Positions 51,607 through 63,700 of a stretch of 64,000 bases of DNA are shown in pieces (position 1 is the stretch's first letter; every line of letters starts with the position of its first letter). The stretch spans positions 559,781 through 623,780 of the forward strand of contig NZ_SNYC01000005.1 in assembly GCF_004362715.1 (NCBI RefSeq). Direction: 5' to 3'. The notes beneath the pieces were generated by a model that was not told the DNA's origin, searched no databases, and saw only the letters and a list, made by a program, of their open reading frames with translations. Source of the stretch: Pedobacter metabolipauper. GTDB lineage: Bacteria; Bacteroidota; Bacteroidia; Sphingobacteriales; Sphingobacteriaceae. The translations under genes were made by a program, and so were the position numbers.

Positions 51607-52467
51607 ATGATAGTTATTGCAGATGGTGGTTCAACCAAAACCAATTGGTGCTTAATTAATGAGGCCGGCAGAAAAATTCTTTTTAACACAGAGGGTTACA
51701 ATCCATATTTCTCAAGTACGGAATACATTGTAGAATCTTTAAGAAAATCCCTTCCGGATCATTTGGAAGTAGAAAAATTAACAGAGGTAAATTACTACGG
51801 TGCAGGCTGCTCTACAGATGCTAAACGTAAGATCGTTGCCGATGCAATGAAACAGATATTTGTTAATGCAGAGATTAATATCGGGCATGATCTTTTGGCT
51901 TCATGCAGGGCTTTACTTGGTGATGAGCCCGGTTTTGCTGCTATATTAGGAACTGGTACAAACAGCTGTTTGTATGATGGTACTGACATTAGCCTTAATA
52001 TTGATTCACTGGGATATTTTCTTGGTGATGAAGGCAGCGGCTGTTTTATTGGAAAAAGAATTCTTTCTGATTATATGAAAGGTTACATGCCTAAAGGATT
52101 AAGGGAAAGTTTTTACGATAACTTTGCACTGACTAACGAAGATATCTTTGATCATATCTATAACAAGCCATTACCTAACCGTTTCTGTGCAAGCTTTAGT
52201 AAGTTTTTATACGACTATAAGGACAATTATGAGGAATATACTTTCTCTACTATTGAATACGCATTCACTGCATTTTTTGAGAACCTGGTAATTCATTATC
52301 CAAATTACAAGGACTATACTTTGAACTGTGTAGGTTCTGTAGGTTACAGTTTCAGAGACATTCTGAGTGTAGTGGCAGACAAATACGAAATGGGTATCGG
52401 TAAGATCATCCGCTCACCTATAGATGATCTTGTAAATTACCACTTAAACAGTGCTAAGAAAAAATAA
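51607..52467 (+). CDS. BadF/BadG-type ATPase, N-acetylglucosamine kinase-like
   Basis: 286 residues from ATG 51607. ASKHA-fold motifs are complete: phosphate-1 ADGGSTKTNW at 5-14, phosphate-2 ILGTGTNSCLYDG near residue 118, LGDEGSGCFIGKR and the adenosine segment GSVGYSF. This fits the GlcNAc kinase-like branch of the BadF/BadG/BcrA family, common in Bacteroidota. The probable catalytic Asp is in IGHDLLAS. A paralogue with a broken first motif lies at 54693. A strong terminator follows. Confidence 0.85.
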   Translation: MIVIADGGSTKTNWCLINEAGRKILFNTEGYNPYFSSTEYIVESLRKSLPDHLEVEKLTEVNYYGAGCSTDAKRKIVADAMKQIFVNAEINIGHDLLASCRALLGDEPGFAAILGTGTNSCLYDGTDISLNIDSLGYFLGDEGSGCFIGKRILSDYMKGYMPKGLRESFYDNFALTNEDIFDHIYNKPLPNRFCASFSKFLYDYKDNYEEYTFSTIEYAFTAFFENLVIHYPNYKDYTLNCVGSVGYSFRDILSVVADKYEMGIGKIIRSPIDDLVNYHLNSAKKK

Positions 52468-52487
52468 CGGTACAACGTATTGCCAGT

Positions 52488-52525
52488 AAAAAGGGGTCTT
52501 AATTTAAAAATTAAGACCCCTTTTT
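52488..52525 (+). terminator. Terminator of the kinase-like gene
   Basis: AAAAAGGGGTCTTAATTT (52488-52505) and AAATTAAGACCCCTTTTT (52508-52525) form an 18-bp stem, with A and T runs on both ends. It can act on either strand and also faces the regulator gene end. Confidence 0.9.
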
Positions 52526-52625
52526 ACTTCTATCATCATTCATTAATTCTATTCATCGCTTCTGATATTCAGCACCTGCTGCAAAGGTGCAAGTAAGTTT
52601 AGTATAGGGTGCATTTTTGAGATTA

Positions 52626-53315
52626 TTAAAAAGAGATCTCTTTGCCAAACAGCTTCGCATATTTTCGTTTATCGAACTTATATAAAGTTGCTGCCCTGAA
52701 CGATACGCCCTGCTGCTTTTCTTCCAGGTCTTTTAATACCCCAAAGCTCAGCATCTTTTTCCTGAAGTTACGCTTATCCAATTTCTTATTTAAGATAACC
52801 TCGTATACATTCTGCAACTGCGTTAATGTAAATTTTTCCGGCAGCAGCTCAAATGCAATCGGCTGGTGCTTAATGCGTCTTTTTATCTTTTCCAAACCAG
52901 TCTCAAAGATCTGCTTGTGATCAAATGCGAGTTTAGGAAGCTCTTTTACATTGATCCAGTGCGCTTGTTTCGCATAGGTACTGATCGGTTTCACTGCCTT
53001 ATCACCACCCAGTCTAAGCAACGCATAATATGCAATACTAACTACCCTGCCTTGAGGGTGACGGTTTACATCTCCAAAAGTATAGTACTGCTCCATGTAA
53101 ATGTTGCTAAGTCCGGTTAGCTCATTCAGGATCCTTCCGGCAGACTGGTCCAGACTTTCACGCTCTTCAACAATATTTCCAGGCAAAGCCCACCAATCTT
53201 TAAAAGGTTCTTCATTTCTCTCAATTAAAAGGATTTTTAGTTCCCCCTCATCAAATCCGAACACAACACAGTCAATAGAGAAAGTGGAATTAAATTTTGG
53301 TAAGACTTCTTTCAA
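52626..53315 (-). CDS. Nudix-related transcriptional regulator (NrtR-like)
   Basis: 229 residues: an N-terminal Nudix domain (1-145) and a C-terminal winged-helix domain (150-229, LTQLQNVYEVILNKKLDKRNFRKKM, VSFRAATLYKFDKRKYA), the NrtR layout. The Nudix box reads G46-x6-E53-x7-R61-I-L-N-E65-L-T-G68; the Glu after Arg and the second Glu of the EE pair are replaced by Ile and Leu, so hydrolysis is unlikely. Such proteins use the domain to sense a nucleotide or sugar and bind DNA. It lies between two kinase-like paralogues and ahead of pfkA and gapA, which suggests control of sugar metabolism. Confidence 0.85.
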   Translation of the reverse strand: MKEVLPKFNSTFSIDCVVFGFDEGELKILLIERNEEPFKDWWALPGNIVEERESLDQSAGRILNELTGLSNIYMEQYYTFGDVNRHPQGRVVSIAYYALLRLGGDKAVKPISTYAKQAHWINVKELPKLAFDHKQIFETGLEKIKRRIKHQPIAFELLPEKFTLTQLQNVYEVILNKKLDKRNFRKKMLSFGVLKDLEEKQQGVSFRAATLYKFDKRKYAKLFGKEISF

Positions 53316-53349
53316 AATATTATTTATTTAATTTTATGAATATCGATTT

Positions 53350-53365
53350 TAAACATAATCGTTTA
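53350..53365. promoter_or_regulatory. Inverted repeat upstream of the Nudix regulator
   Basis: TAAAC-ATAATC-GTTTA, 35 bases ahead of the regulator start. The half-site TAAAC/GTTTA also appears in the palindrome at 51403. It may be an autoregulatory operator; AT-rich background makes this uncertain. Confidence 0.35.
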
Positions 53366-53659
53366 GTTATTTTCCATTTTCTTATGGCAATCCTAACCTG
53401 CAATTTGCAAATATAATTTCATAAGCTGATACAACAGTAATGAATCGGCAGAAAATTAAGAATTTTTAATTTGCTTTCAAATCCATTCGTAATTTCCAGC
53501 TTCTAAAATCTCATGCCTCCTTCCCAAAATTCAGATTGATGGGACATGGCAGAAAAAAGATGCTTGTTCTTTAATTGTATATTATCTCCTTTTAATGTTT
53601 TATATGTAAAAGCAAATAAATATACTTGCGTCCTAATTGCATAAAAATTACAAATAAAA

Positions 53660-53691
53660 TTACTTAGTGTAAAAATTACACCTTATATTCG
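53660..53691 (+). promoter_or_regulatory. Promoter with palindrome before pfkA
   Basis: TTA at 53660-53662, 21 bases, TATATTCG at 53684-53691. The spacer contains the perfect palindrome GTGTAA-AAA-TTACAC (53667-53681), a likely operator for the pfkA operon. Confidence 0.5.
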
Positions 53692-53701
53692 TATCAACAA
53701 T

Positions 53702-54688
53702 ATGAAACCAAATATCAAAAATATCGCTGTATTAACATCAGGAGGGGATGCCCCCGGAATGAATGCCTGTATCAGGGCTGTAATACGAACAGGAATATAT
53801 AATGGTATAAATATGTTTGGTGTTATGCAGGGATACCAGGGACTGATCAATAACAACATCAACCCTATGGACGCAAGATCCGTTAGTAACATCATTCACA
53901 TGGGTGGTACCATACTAAAAACCGCCCGCTGTCTTGAGTTCAAAACAGAAGAAGGGATGGAAATTGCGTTCCAAAACTTAAAATCCAGGGACATCGACGG
54001 TCTTGTTGTTATAGGCGGCGATGGAACTTTTACGGGTGCTCAGCGTTTTGGAGCAAAATATGGCGTACGGGTAATGGGTGTTCCCGGTACTATTGACAAT
54101 GACTTATACGGATCTGACTTTACTTTGGGTTACGACACAGCCATCAATACAGTAATTGAAGCGATAGATAAGATCAGGGACACTGCAGATTCGCACGACA
54201 GGTTATTCTTTGTTGAAGTGATGGGACGTGATTCCGGATGTATTGCATTAAGAAGCGGGGTTGCCAGCGGTGCCGAAGCTATATTATTGCCAGAAAAAGA
54301 AACAAGTCTTGATGAGCTGATTGCACAGCTGGAAACAGGTGCATCCACTAAAAAATCATCGAGTATTGTAATTGTATCTGAAGGTAACAAACATGGTGGT
54401 GCTTACGACATTGCAAAAAAAGTTAAAGAACGTTTTAACCATTATGATACTAAAGTAACTATCTTAGGCCACCTTCAGCGTGGGGGCAGTCCGAGTAGTT
54501 TTGACCGGATACTGGGTAGCAGATTGGGTTTTGCTGCCGTAAATGAATTATTAAAAGGAAACACCATGCAAATGGTTGGACTTCGTGGCAATGACATCAG
54601 TACCACGAGCATTGAAGAAGCATTAACAAGACACTTCTTTAAACTGGAAAGTGACTTATTAGAGATGACTAAAGTTTTATCAATATAA
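53702..54688 (+). CDS. pfkA: 6-Phosphofructokinase (ATP type)
   Basis: 328 residues. The nucleotide loop is TSGGDAPGMNACIR, GGDGTFTGA is the ATP-type (not GGDD, PPi-type) motif, and GTIDNDLYGSDFTLGYDTA is the catalytic substrate site. It phosphorylates fructose 6-phosphate. It is the first gene of a three-gene unit, with 4-base gaps to the kinase-like paralogue and to gapA. Confidence 0.94.
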   Translation: MKPNIKNIAVLTSGGDAPGMNACIRAVIRTGIYNGINMFGVMQGYQGLINNNINPMDARSVSNIIHMGGTILKTARCLEFKTEEGMEIAFQNLKSRDIDGLVVIGGDGTFTGAQRFGAKYGVRVMGVPGTIDNDLYGSDFTLGYDTAINTVIEAIDKIRDTADSHDRLFFVEVMGRDSGCIALRSGVASGAEAILLPEKETSLDELIAQLETGASTKKSSSIVIVSEGNKHGGAYDIAKKVKERFNHYDTKVTILGHLQRGGSPSSFDRILGSRLGFAAVNELLKGNTMQMVGLRGNDISTTSIEEALTRHFFKLESDLLEMTKVLSI

Positions 54689-54692
54689 ATAA

Positions 54693-56541
<1,849 letters not shown>

Positions 56542-56575
56542 AACCCGTTCATACAGGTTTATATTTGGTTAGAAC

Positions 56576-56602
56576 AGGGATGTACGTGGATGCGGCATCC
56601 CT
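56576..56602 (+). terminator. Possible terminator of gapA
   Basis: AGGGATG (56576-56582) and CATCCCT (56596-56602) can pair, and a T-rich tract TTCTTTTT follows. The stem is short. Confidence 0.5.
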
Positions 56603-56608
56603 TTCTTT

Positions 56609-56638
56609 TTGGATATATGCTTACAAAATTTAACTTTG
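56609..56638 (+). promoter_or_regulatory. Consensus promoter of the 56667 lipoprotein gene
   Basis: TTG at 56609-56611, 19 bases, TAACTTTG at 56631-56638, an exact Bacteroidetes promoter 28 bases ahead of the ATG. Confidence 0.75.
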
Positions 56639-56666
56639 CACTAGAAATCCGAACCCTTTTTATATT

Positions 56667-57497
56667 ATGAAAAAATTATTAACCGCACTTTCCCTTTCCA
56701 TTATCTTCTTTGGCTGCCAAAGCGAAAAAGGTAAAATCTATGTTCCCCGTGAGATCACGAAAAACGAGAGTCTTAATGCGTACCAGGAAAAGAACGCAAT
56801 TACCATCAATGATTACGAAACAAACCAGAACAAGGAACTGAACTTAGATCCTGGAGCTGAAGAAACATTTAATGTTAAATTCAGGGACACCGTGATCCGC
56901 ATTCAAACAGATCCTGCAAAAGAAGATGCTGCCATTGACAGGTTTGCTTTTGCCCAGTTTGTAAATTCTCAAAAAACATGTGTGTTGGTTCAATCTGCTG
57001 ATACAACTGAACAAGTTGCACCATTTTATTTAATCTCTTTCAGAGATGAAAAAGTTGAAGTGATCAGTCTTTCCAGACCTTCTAAGGGTGCTGATGACAA
57101 GAAATACACCAAAGGCCTGGTTAAAGCCGGAAGTTCTGGTTTTATGATCAACAATGACTTTTTTGTAACGAATGTTACTTCTAAAGTATATTTGATTAAA
57201 AGACAAAATCCTGATGAGAGAATTCAGGGTGATTTTTTAATGCAGTCTCCTGATAAACAAACTGTGGTTTTCCTTACTCCTAAATCACTTTACCAGTTTA
57301 ATTACTTAACCAATGAAGCTTTTAACCAACCTTTTGCCATAAAAGCGCCGGCAACACCTGCTGAAACTTACGAATGGGCTAAAGACAATTTTAGCTGGAA
57401 AAAGAATAAAACCGGTAATACATTCTTAGTTGCCAATCCTGATGAAGACCGGATTGTTGACATCAACGAATTTAGTGTCCCTTACAAAGACAGATAA
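56667..57497 (+). CDS. Hypothetical lipoprotein
   Basis: 276 residues. MKKLLTALSLSIIFFGC is a lipoprotein signal (lipid Cys17). The mature part is rich in strands and charged residues, with no motif I recognise; NFSWKKNKTGNTFLVANPDEDRIVDINEF near the end hints at a beta-propeller-like or beta-sandwich repeat but is not diagnostic. It has its own promoter and a strong terminator, so it is an independent gene. Confidence 0.7.
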   Translation: MKKLLTALSLSIIFFGCQSEKGKIYVPREITKNESLNAYQEKNAITINDYETNQNKELNLDPGAEETFNVKFRDTVIRIQTDPAKEDAAIDRFAFAQFVNSQKTCVLVQSADTTEQVAPFYLISFRDEKVEVISLSRPSKGADDKKYTKGLVKAGSSGFMINNDFFVTNVTSKVYLIKRQNPDERIQGDFLMQSPDKQTVVFLTPKSLYQFNYLTNEAFNQPFAIKAPATPAETYEWAKDNFSWKKNKTGNTFLVANPDEDRIVDINEFSVPYKDR

Positions 57498-57499
57498 TT

Positions 57500-57537
57500 A
57501 AACAAAAGAACCGGCCAAATGGCCGGTTCTTTTGTTT
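57500..57537. terminator. Shared bidirectional terminator
   Basis: AAACAAAAGAACCGGCC (57500-57516), loop AAAT, GGCCGGTTCTTTTGTTT (57521-57537): a perfect 17-bp stem between two convergent genes, with T runs on both strands. Confidence 0.92.
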
Positions 57538-57547
57538 AAAGATAAAT

Positions 57548-59554
57548 TTAAAACTTAATGCGCTGGATACGTACTGCATTTAGAATGGCAAGGAGCGCAA
57601 CACCAACGTCAGCAATCACAGCTTCCCATAACGTTGCTATACCCCCTGCACCAAGTATAAGAACCAATACTTTTACGATAAGGGCAAATGCTATATTTTG
57701 CCAGACAATACTTCTGGTAATTTTACCAATCTTAATCGCGGTTACTATTTTTGAAGGCTGGTCATTTTGAATTACAATATCTGCTGTTTCAATTGTTGCA
57801 TCGCTGCCCAGTCCACCCATTGCAATACCGGCATCTGCCAGCGCAACTACGGGTGCATCGTTTACCCCATCTCCAATAAAGGCTATTCTTCGTCCTGATT
57901 TTTTAAGACCTTCAACATGCGCTACCTTATTTTCCGGAAGCAGATCGCCAAAGGCACTTTCTATTCCTAAAATAGTCGCCACCCTACTCACTACACTCTC
58001 GCGATCACCGCTAAGCATAACCGTTTTGATTGCTAATGCATGCAGATCAGCGATGGCTTGTTTTGCATCTTCTTTAATTTCATCTGCAATAACCAGGTAA
58101 CCGGCATATTGTTGATCTACAGCAATCAATACTACGGTATCTTCAATTTCATCTACAGCTTGCTCATAGCTGATATTAAATTTCTTAAACAGGCTGGTAT
58201 TACCTGCAAGGATCACCTTGCCATCAATTATACCTTTTAATCCATGCCCTGCAATCTCTTCCAGGTCGCTTATAGCGGTCTCACTTAAATTAGCTGTATC
58301 ACTTAAATTTTCGGCATATTGAATAATTGCTGTAGCAATCGGATGCGTAGATTTGCTTTCTAATGCCGCCGCAAGACTGACAAGTTCTTTCTCTTCATAG
58401 TTTTTGGTTATTACTTTCTGAACCTTAAAGACCCCTTTGGTCAAGGTTCCTGTCTTATCCATTACTACGGTATCGATCTTTGTGATCACGTCTAAAAAGT
58501 TAGAGCCTTTAAATAAGATCCCATTTTTCGAAGCCAGACCAATGCCGCCAAAATAACCAAGTGGTATAGACACCACCAAAGCGCAGGGACAACTAATTAC
58601 CAAAAAAACCAGTCCACGGTACAACCAGTCTTTAAAGATGTAATCGGGCACAAAGAAATAAGGAACAAGTACCACAAGCACGGCAAGCAAAAATACAAGT
58701 GGTGTGTATACCTTGGCAAAGCGTGAAATGAACAATTGCGTTTGAGATTTTCTTGCGGTAGCATCCTGAACCATTTCCAGGATCTTACTCAGCTTGCTGT
58801 CCTTAAATAGTGCAGTTACTTTGATTTGCGCCAGTTGGTTGAGGTTGATCATTCCAGCGAGTACGATTTCTCCTTTTGCCTTACTGTCCGGGCGACTCTC
58901 TCCAGTTAATGCCGCTGTGTTAAATGTAGCCTTATCTGAAAATAAGACACCATCCAAAGCTACTTTTTCTCCTGGCTTTACTTCTATAACCTCCTCAATC
59001 TGAATCTCAGAAGGCGGTACGTTTAGTGTTTTACCTTCCCTAACTACATTGACGCTTTCAGGCCTAATGTCCAGCAAGGCTTTTATGCTCCGTTTTGCAT
59101 TGCTCACGGCGGTATCCTGAAACCATTCTCCTATGGAATAAAAAACCATAACAGCCACTCCTTCACTATAAGACCCTATGGCAAATGCACCTGCTGTGGC
59201 GACACTCATTAAAAAAAACTCATTAAAAAAGTCTAACCTGATGGCCTTTTTATATGCCAGGTAAAGTACATTATAGCCCGCCAGCAGGTACGCTGATCCG
59301 TAGATGATCAACCCCTGGATCTTAGGGATAGTGATCTTAAACCCAAGTTCTAAAACCTGCATTACGATCAGTATCACTAATGCAGTGATCAACGGCCAAT
59401 GATTAAGCCATGATGTGTCTTCAGAATCCCCATGATCGTGGTCATGGTCATCATTTTCGTGATCATCGGGATTGTGATGATGCTCCGCATGTTTCTTTAT
59501 TTCTTCAGCCGCATCCTGGTTTCCGCAGCAATCGCTTTGTTTTTTCATATTCAT
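57548..59554 (-). CDS. Heavy-metal P1B-type ATPase (Zn/Cd type)
   Basis: 668 residues. The N-terminal 50 residues have no HMA domain but a Cys pair (DCCG) and a His/Asp-rich run between about 21 and 43, probable metal-binding. The core has LTGESRPDSK (actuator), SCPCALVVSIPLG (metal channel), DKTGTLTKG (phosphorylated Asp) and GDGVNDAPVVALADAG. The last helices have Lys (IVKVLVLIL) and DVGVALLA, the P1B-2 pattern for Zn/Cd/Pb. It exports metal from cytoplasm to periplasm. Its start overlaps the czcB stop (TAATG). Called ZntA/CadA-like. Confidence 0.9.
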   Translation of the reverse strand: MNMKKQSDCCGNQDAAEEIKKHAEHHHNPDDHENDDHDHDHGDSEDTSWLNHWPLITALVILIVMQVLELGFKITIPKIQGLIIYGSAYLLAGYNVLYLAYKKAIRLDFFNEFFLMSVATAGAFAIGSYSEGVAVMVFYSIGEWFQDTAVSNAKRSIKALLDIRPESVNVVREGKTLNVPPSEIQIEEVIEVKPGEKVALDGVLFSDKATFNTAALTGESRPDSKAKGEIVLAGMINLNQLAQIKVTALFKDSKLSKILEMVQDATARKSQTQLFISRFAKVYTPLVFLLAVLVVLVPYFFVPDYIFKDWLYRGLVFLVISCPCALVVSIPLGYFGGIGLASKNGILFKGSNFLDVITKIDTVVMDKTGTLTKGVFKVQKVITKNYEEKELVSLAAALESKSTHPIATAIIQYAENLSDTANLSETAISDLEEIAGHGLKGIIDGKVILAGNTSLFKKFNISYEQAVDEIEDTVVLIAVDQQYAGYLVIADEIKEDAKQAIADLHALAIKTVMLSGDRESVVSRVATILGIESAFGDLLPENKVAHVEGLKKSGRRIAFIGDGVNDAPVVALADAGIAMGGLGSDATIETADIVIQNDQPSKIVTAIKIGKITRSIVWQNIAFALIVKVLVLILGAGGIATLWEAVIADVGVALLAILNAVRIQRIKF

Positions 59555-60720
59555 TAATGTGCATGCCCCCCTTCTTCTTCTCCATTACTCATCTTACTCA
59601 ATAGATCGTAAGCTCCGTTAACTACTATTTTTTTACTTTTCCAGTCAAAATTATCTTGGAAATAGACTTGTGTGTAACCGAACTCCGTAACTCCTGTCCT
59701 GATTGCTACACGTTCAAAATGAGATGCTTCTGCTTCTACAAAGATATACTTAAGACCTTCAAATTCTACTATTGATTTTTCCGGCAATGCAGTTACCTTA
59801 CTGCTTCCGCTTTCTACCAATGCCTGCAAATACATACCCGGCAAAAGCTGATCGTCTTCCTGATCTAAATGACAATGAATTTGAACGGTTCTTTCATCGC
59901 TGATTTCACGGCCTACCAGGTAAACGGTTGCCATACGCTCTTTCGTCTCATTTGCTAAAGTAAAGCGTACTTTTTGTCCTATTTTTAATTTGGGTACATC
60001 TTTTTCAAAGACAGTTAACTCTGCATGGAGATGGTCTGTGTCTGCGATCTTAAACAGCACATCTGAAGGATTTGCCAGCGCACCAATATTGGTATTTACC
60101 TGAATTACGTATCCGCTAATCGGTGTGTACAGATTAAAGGTGCTTGATATCTTTCCTTTATCCAATGCACTCAAATTCACATTCATCAGGTTTAGCTTCA
60201 TACGCATACCTGAAACCTTTGCCTGCATACTTTGGTATTCACTTCTGGCCTTTTGCAGCGCTTTTTTTGAGTTTACCTGCTCTGCTGCCAGTTCCTGCTG
60301 ACGATCATACTCCAGCTTTAAATATTCCAGCTGACTCTTATAATCCAGATAATCCTGCTGGATCTCTATAAAATCAGGATGCTGCAATACAGCGATCAGC
60401 TGGCCCTTACGTACGCGCATTCCCTGCAGCATTTCTGTACTTTTTACCGTTCCGGCAAAAGGGGAAGAAATAGAAACCATATTTTGCGGAGGCAAATCCA
60501 GCATTCCATTGACTTTTGTAGTACCGCTGAGTGCCTTCATTTCTGCAGCGCCTAATTGTATGTCTGCAGTTTTATACTGCTCAGCACTCAGTTCAATGAT
60601 ATTTTCATCATGGTGTTCTTCCTGAACGGCAGTTTGTTTAACTTCTTTTGGCTCGCCGCTACAGGATATGAATAGTGTAATAATAACGAACAGACTTAAA
60701 AATTTATATATAGAATTCAT
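59554..60720 (-). CDS. czcB: CzcB/CusB-like RND efflux adaptor (lipoprotein)
   Basis: 388 residues. LFVIITLFISC is a lipoprotein signal (lipid Cys near 20), followed by the His-containing segment EEHHDENIIELS. The barrel-sandwich and hairpin domains are shown by MVSISSPFAGTVKSTEMLQGMRVRKGQLIAVL and the long coiled hairpin DYLDYKSQLEYLKLEYDRQQELAAEQ, with LYTPISGYVIQVNTNIGA returning. It bridges the inner-membrane pump and the outer-membrane factor. The end is His-rich (EEEGGHAH). It lies 6 bases after the CzcA-CzcC fusion. Confidence 0.92.
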   Translation of the reverse strand: MNSIYKFLSLFVIITLFISCSGEPKEVKQTAVQEEHHDENIIELSAEQYKTADIQLGAAEMKALSGTTKVNGMLDLPPQNMVSISSPFAGTVKSTEMLQGMRVRKGQLIAVLQHPDFIEIQQDYLDYKSQLEYLKLEYDRQQELAAEQVNSKKALQKARSEYQSMQAKVSGMRMKLNLMNVNLSALDKGKISSTFNLYTPISGYVIQVNTNIGALANPSDVLFKIADTDHLHAELTVFEKDVPKLKIGQKVRFTLANETKERMATVYLVGREISDERTVQIHCHLDQEDDQLLPGMYLQALVESGSSKVTALPEKSIVEFEGLKYIFVEAEASHFERVAIRTGVTEFGYTQVYFQDNFDWKSKKIVVNGAYDLLSKMSNGEEEGGHAH

Positions 60721-60726
60721 GATCGA

Positions 60727-63700
60727 TTAATTAATTTTTCCGGATAAGTATTCAAGTGTATGGATGCTTTGGTTAAGCTGCAGCAATGCCATCAGGTAAT
60801 TTTCATGGATGACATTTACATTTTTTAGATTGATGAGAAACTCATTATAAGTCATTTCCCCCGATTGATAGGCTATCTTACTATTTTTTAAGATCAGCGT
60901 TGCATTGGTCAAGGCAGATGTTTGGTAATATTGAAGACTATTCTTATTTTTCTGGTACTCCTGAATAGCTTGCTGGTACTCTCCCTTCAGTCTATTTTCA
61001 GAAGATTCATATCCGCTAACCTGCTGCTGCCTGCTCAATTCTGCTGATCTTACCCTGGCCTTTTGAGCACCAAAGAAAAGTGGAATAGAAAGACCAATGT
61101 TAAGCCCTTGAAACCGGTCCATCCTATCGAAGAAAACCTCTTGTCCGTTTACATTCTGAGTTCCTGTAAGTGATTGGTTAAAGTACCCAAGGGTAATGTC
61201 TGGCAGCGATCTGGCTCCAATCAGTTTTTTTTGTTTTTCTGCAATCTCTATCTGCTGTTTACCCAGTTCAAGTAATGGGTTATTTTTAAGTTCAGCAGTA
61301 TCTGTAACCATCGCAGTGTCTTCTGCTTTTAAATCCCGATCTGCAATAATAACTGTTGTTTTAAGGCCAAGCAGCACCTGAAGTTTTGACAAATAGATTG
61401 AGATATTGGCTTCGTTTAACAGCAGTTGGTTTCGAATCTCATTTTGCTGGGTCTCTGCGGTTGTCTGCTCCAATAATGTGCTTTCGCCCGTTTTATACCG
61501 CAGCGAAGCTGATTTAACAAAACCTGTGTTTATGCTGTCCTGTTTGTTCAGAAGCTTCCTTAATTCATACAGATACTGCAAGCTGCTGTACACTTGTTTT
61601 ACCTGCAATACAAGTTCATTTTTACTTATGGCTGCTTTCAATTGCGCGCCTTTAAGCTGTGCATTTCCAAGTGCAGCAGTTGCCCCAAATACGGATGGAA
61701 AGGGGAATGTTTGAGAAACACTGAAATTATTATCATTCTTCACCTGACTGTTATATTGTCCATACATCATGTTGAATTCCGTTTTAGGGATTTCCAAAGC
61801 GGCCTTTTTATGCTCCTGCTGTATCCCGATCTCCAAGCCAGCATTAGTCATAAGCGGATTATTTTTTAATGCCAGTTCTATGGCTTGCTGCCTGTTTATT
61901 GGCCCTGTTTGTGCATTTACGGTACCGCAGGTCAGGATGAAAAGAAGCACGGCAATTACTGGTGTACGCTTAGCGCCGGACGGTTTAATCTTCTCAAACC
62001 AGATATACAATATTGGCAGCAGCAAAAGGGTCAATAAGGTTGCCGTTAGTAACCCGCCAATAACTACTGTAGCGAGGGGCTTTTGAACTTCGCCGCCACT
62101 GCCTCCTGAAAGGGCCATTGGCAGAAAACCAAGTGAAGCCACCAGGGCAGTCATGATCACTGGCCTTAAACGTAAGGAAGTACCAGATTTAACAATGGCT
62201 GTTAGATCTGTCATCCCTTCTTTCTTTAACCGGTTAAACTCTGCAATCAGTACAATTCCATTGAGCACAGCGACACCAAACAGCGCGATAAATCCTACGC
62301 CCGCAGAGATACTGAACGGCATGCCACGCAGCCAAAGGGCAAACAAGCCACCTATGGCCGATAGCGGAATTGCGGTGAAGATCAATAGCGCCTGCTTTGC
62401 AGAATTAAATGTTAAGTATAGCAGGAAGAATATTAAAAACAAGGCTGCAGGAACGGCTATGCCCAATCTTTTATTTGCCGCCTGAAGATTCTCAAAAGTA
62501 CCCCCGTAGGTTGGATAGTATCCGGGTTCAAACTTCATTTGCTGCTCTATTTTAGACTGAATTTCTCTGACGATACTTTCTACATCCCTGCCACGGGTAT
62601 TAAAGCCAACAATGATCCTCCGTTTGGCATCATCTCTCTGGATCTGATTGGGGGCAGCTTTAAAACTCACTTCTGCAAGCTGCTCTAATGGAATGTGATT
62701 GCCATTAGGTGCGGTGATGTACAGGTTTTTAACATCATCCAAAGATTGCCGGTTTACTTTTTCAAGGCGCACCACCAAATCAAACCGTTTTTCGCCCTCA
62801 AAGACAAATCCGGCCACTTCACCGGCAAACCCTGTACGGATGGCGGTATTGATGTCTTCTACATTTAATCCAAATTGGGCAATTTTATCCCGGTTAAAAC
62901 GAATGATCACCTGCGGCAATCCAGAAACCTGCTCTACATAAATATCTTCAGCTCCGTCGATCTTTCTTGCAATGGCACCTATTTTCACCGCATAAGCGCT
63001 TAGCTTCTCCAGATCTTCACCATATACCTTAACAACCACATCCTGCCTCGCTCCTGTCATTAGTTCATTAAAACGCATCTGGATCGGTTGTTGAAATCCA
63101 AATGTTACGCCTGGCACATGCTGTTCCAGAACAGCCTGCATTTTATCGGCAAGTTCTTCACGTGTTCCTGCACTGGTCCATTCGCCCTTATCTTTCAAAA
63201 TGATCATCAGGTCGCAGGCCTCAACAGGCATTGGGTCTGTCGGAATTTCTCCGGATCCTATTTTTCCGACAACCTCTTTTACTTCCGGAAAATTGTCTTT
63301 CAATACTTTTGCGGCACGTGTGGAAGCTTCTATCGTTTGCGATAGGCTGCTTCCGGTAAGCACCCGTGTTTCTACTGCAAAATCGCCTTCTTCCAATGTT
63401 GGAATGAACTCGGAACCCATTCTGCTAAACAGAATCAGGCTAATCACCAATAATATCCCGGCTATAGAAACGACCAATGCTTTAGATCTTAAACTAAAGT
63501 TGAGCATCGGGGTATATACCCGATGAAAAAATGCCATGATCTTATCCGCGCTGTTTGGTTTATGGTTATTTTTTTTACTCAGAAACAAAGCGCTCATCAT
63601 CGGCACATAGGTTAGCGACAATATAAATGCGCCTATTACCGCAAAAGATACGGTTTGGGCCATCGGCTTAAACATCTTTCCTTCCGTGCCTATCAGTGCC

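Larger units (their letters stand above)
53316..53701. other. Intergenic region between regulator and pfkA
   Basis: About 386 bases without a gene. It holds the inverted repeat at 53350, three AAAATTAC copies (53644, 53656, 53672) and the pfkA promoter region with palindrome. Nothing else was recognised. Confidence 0.6.
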
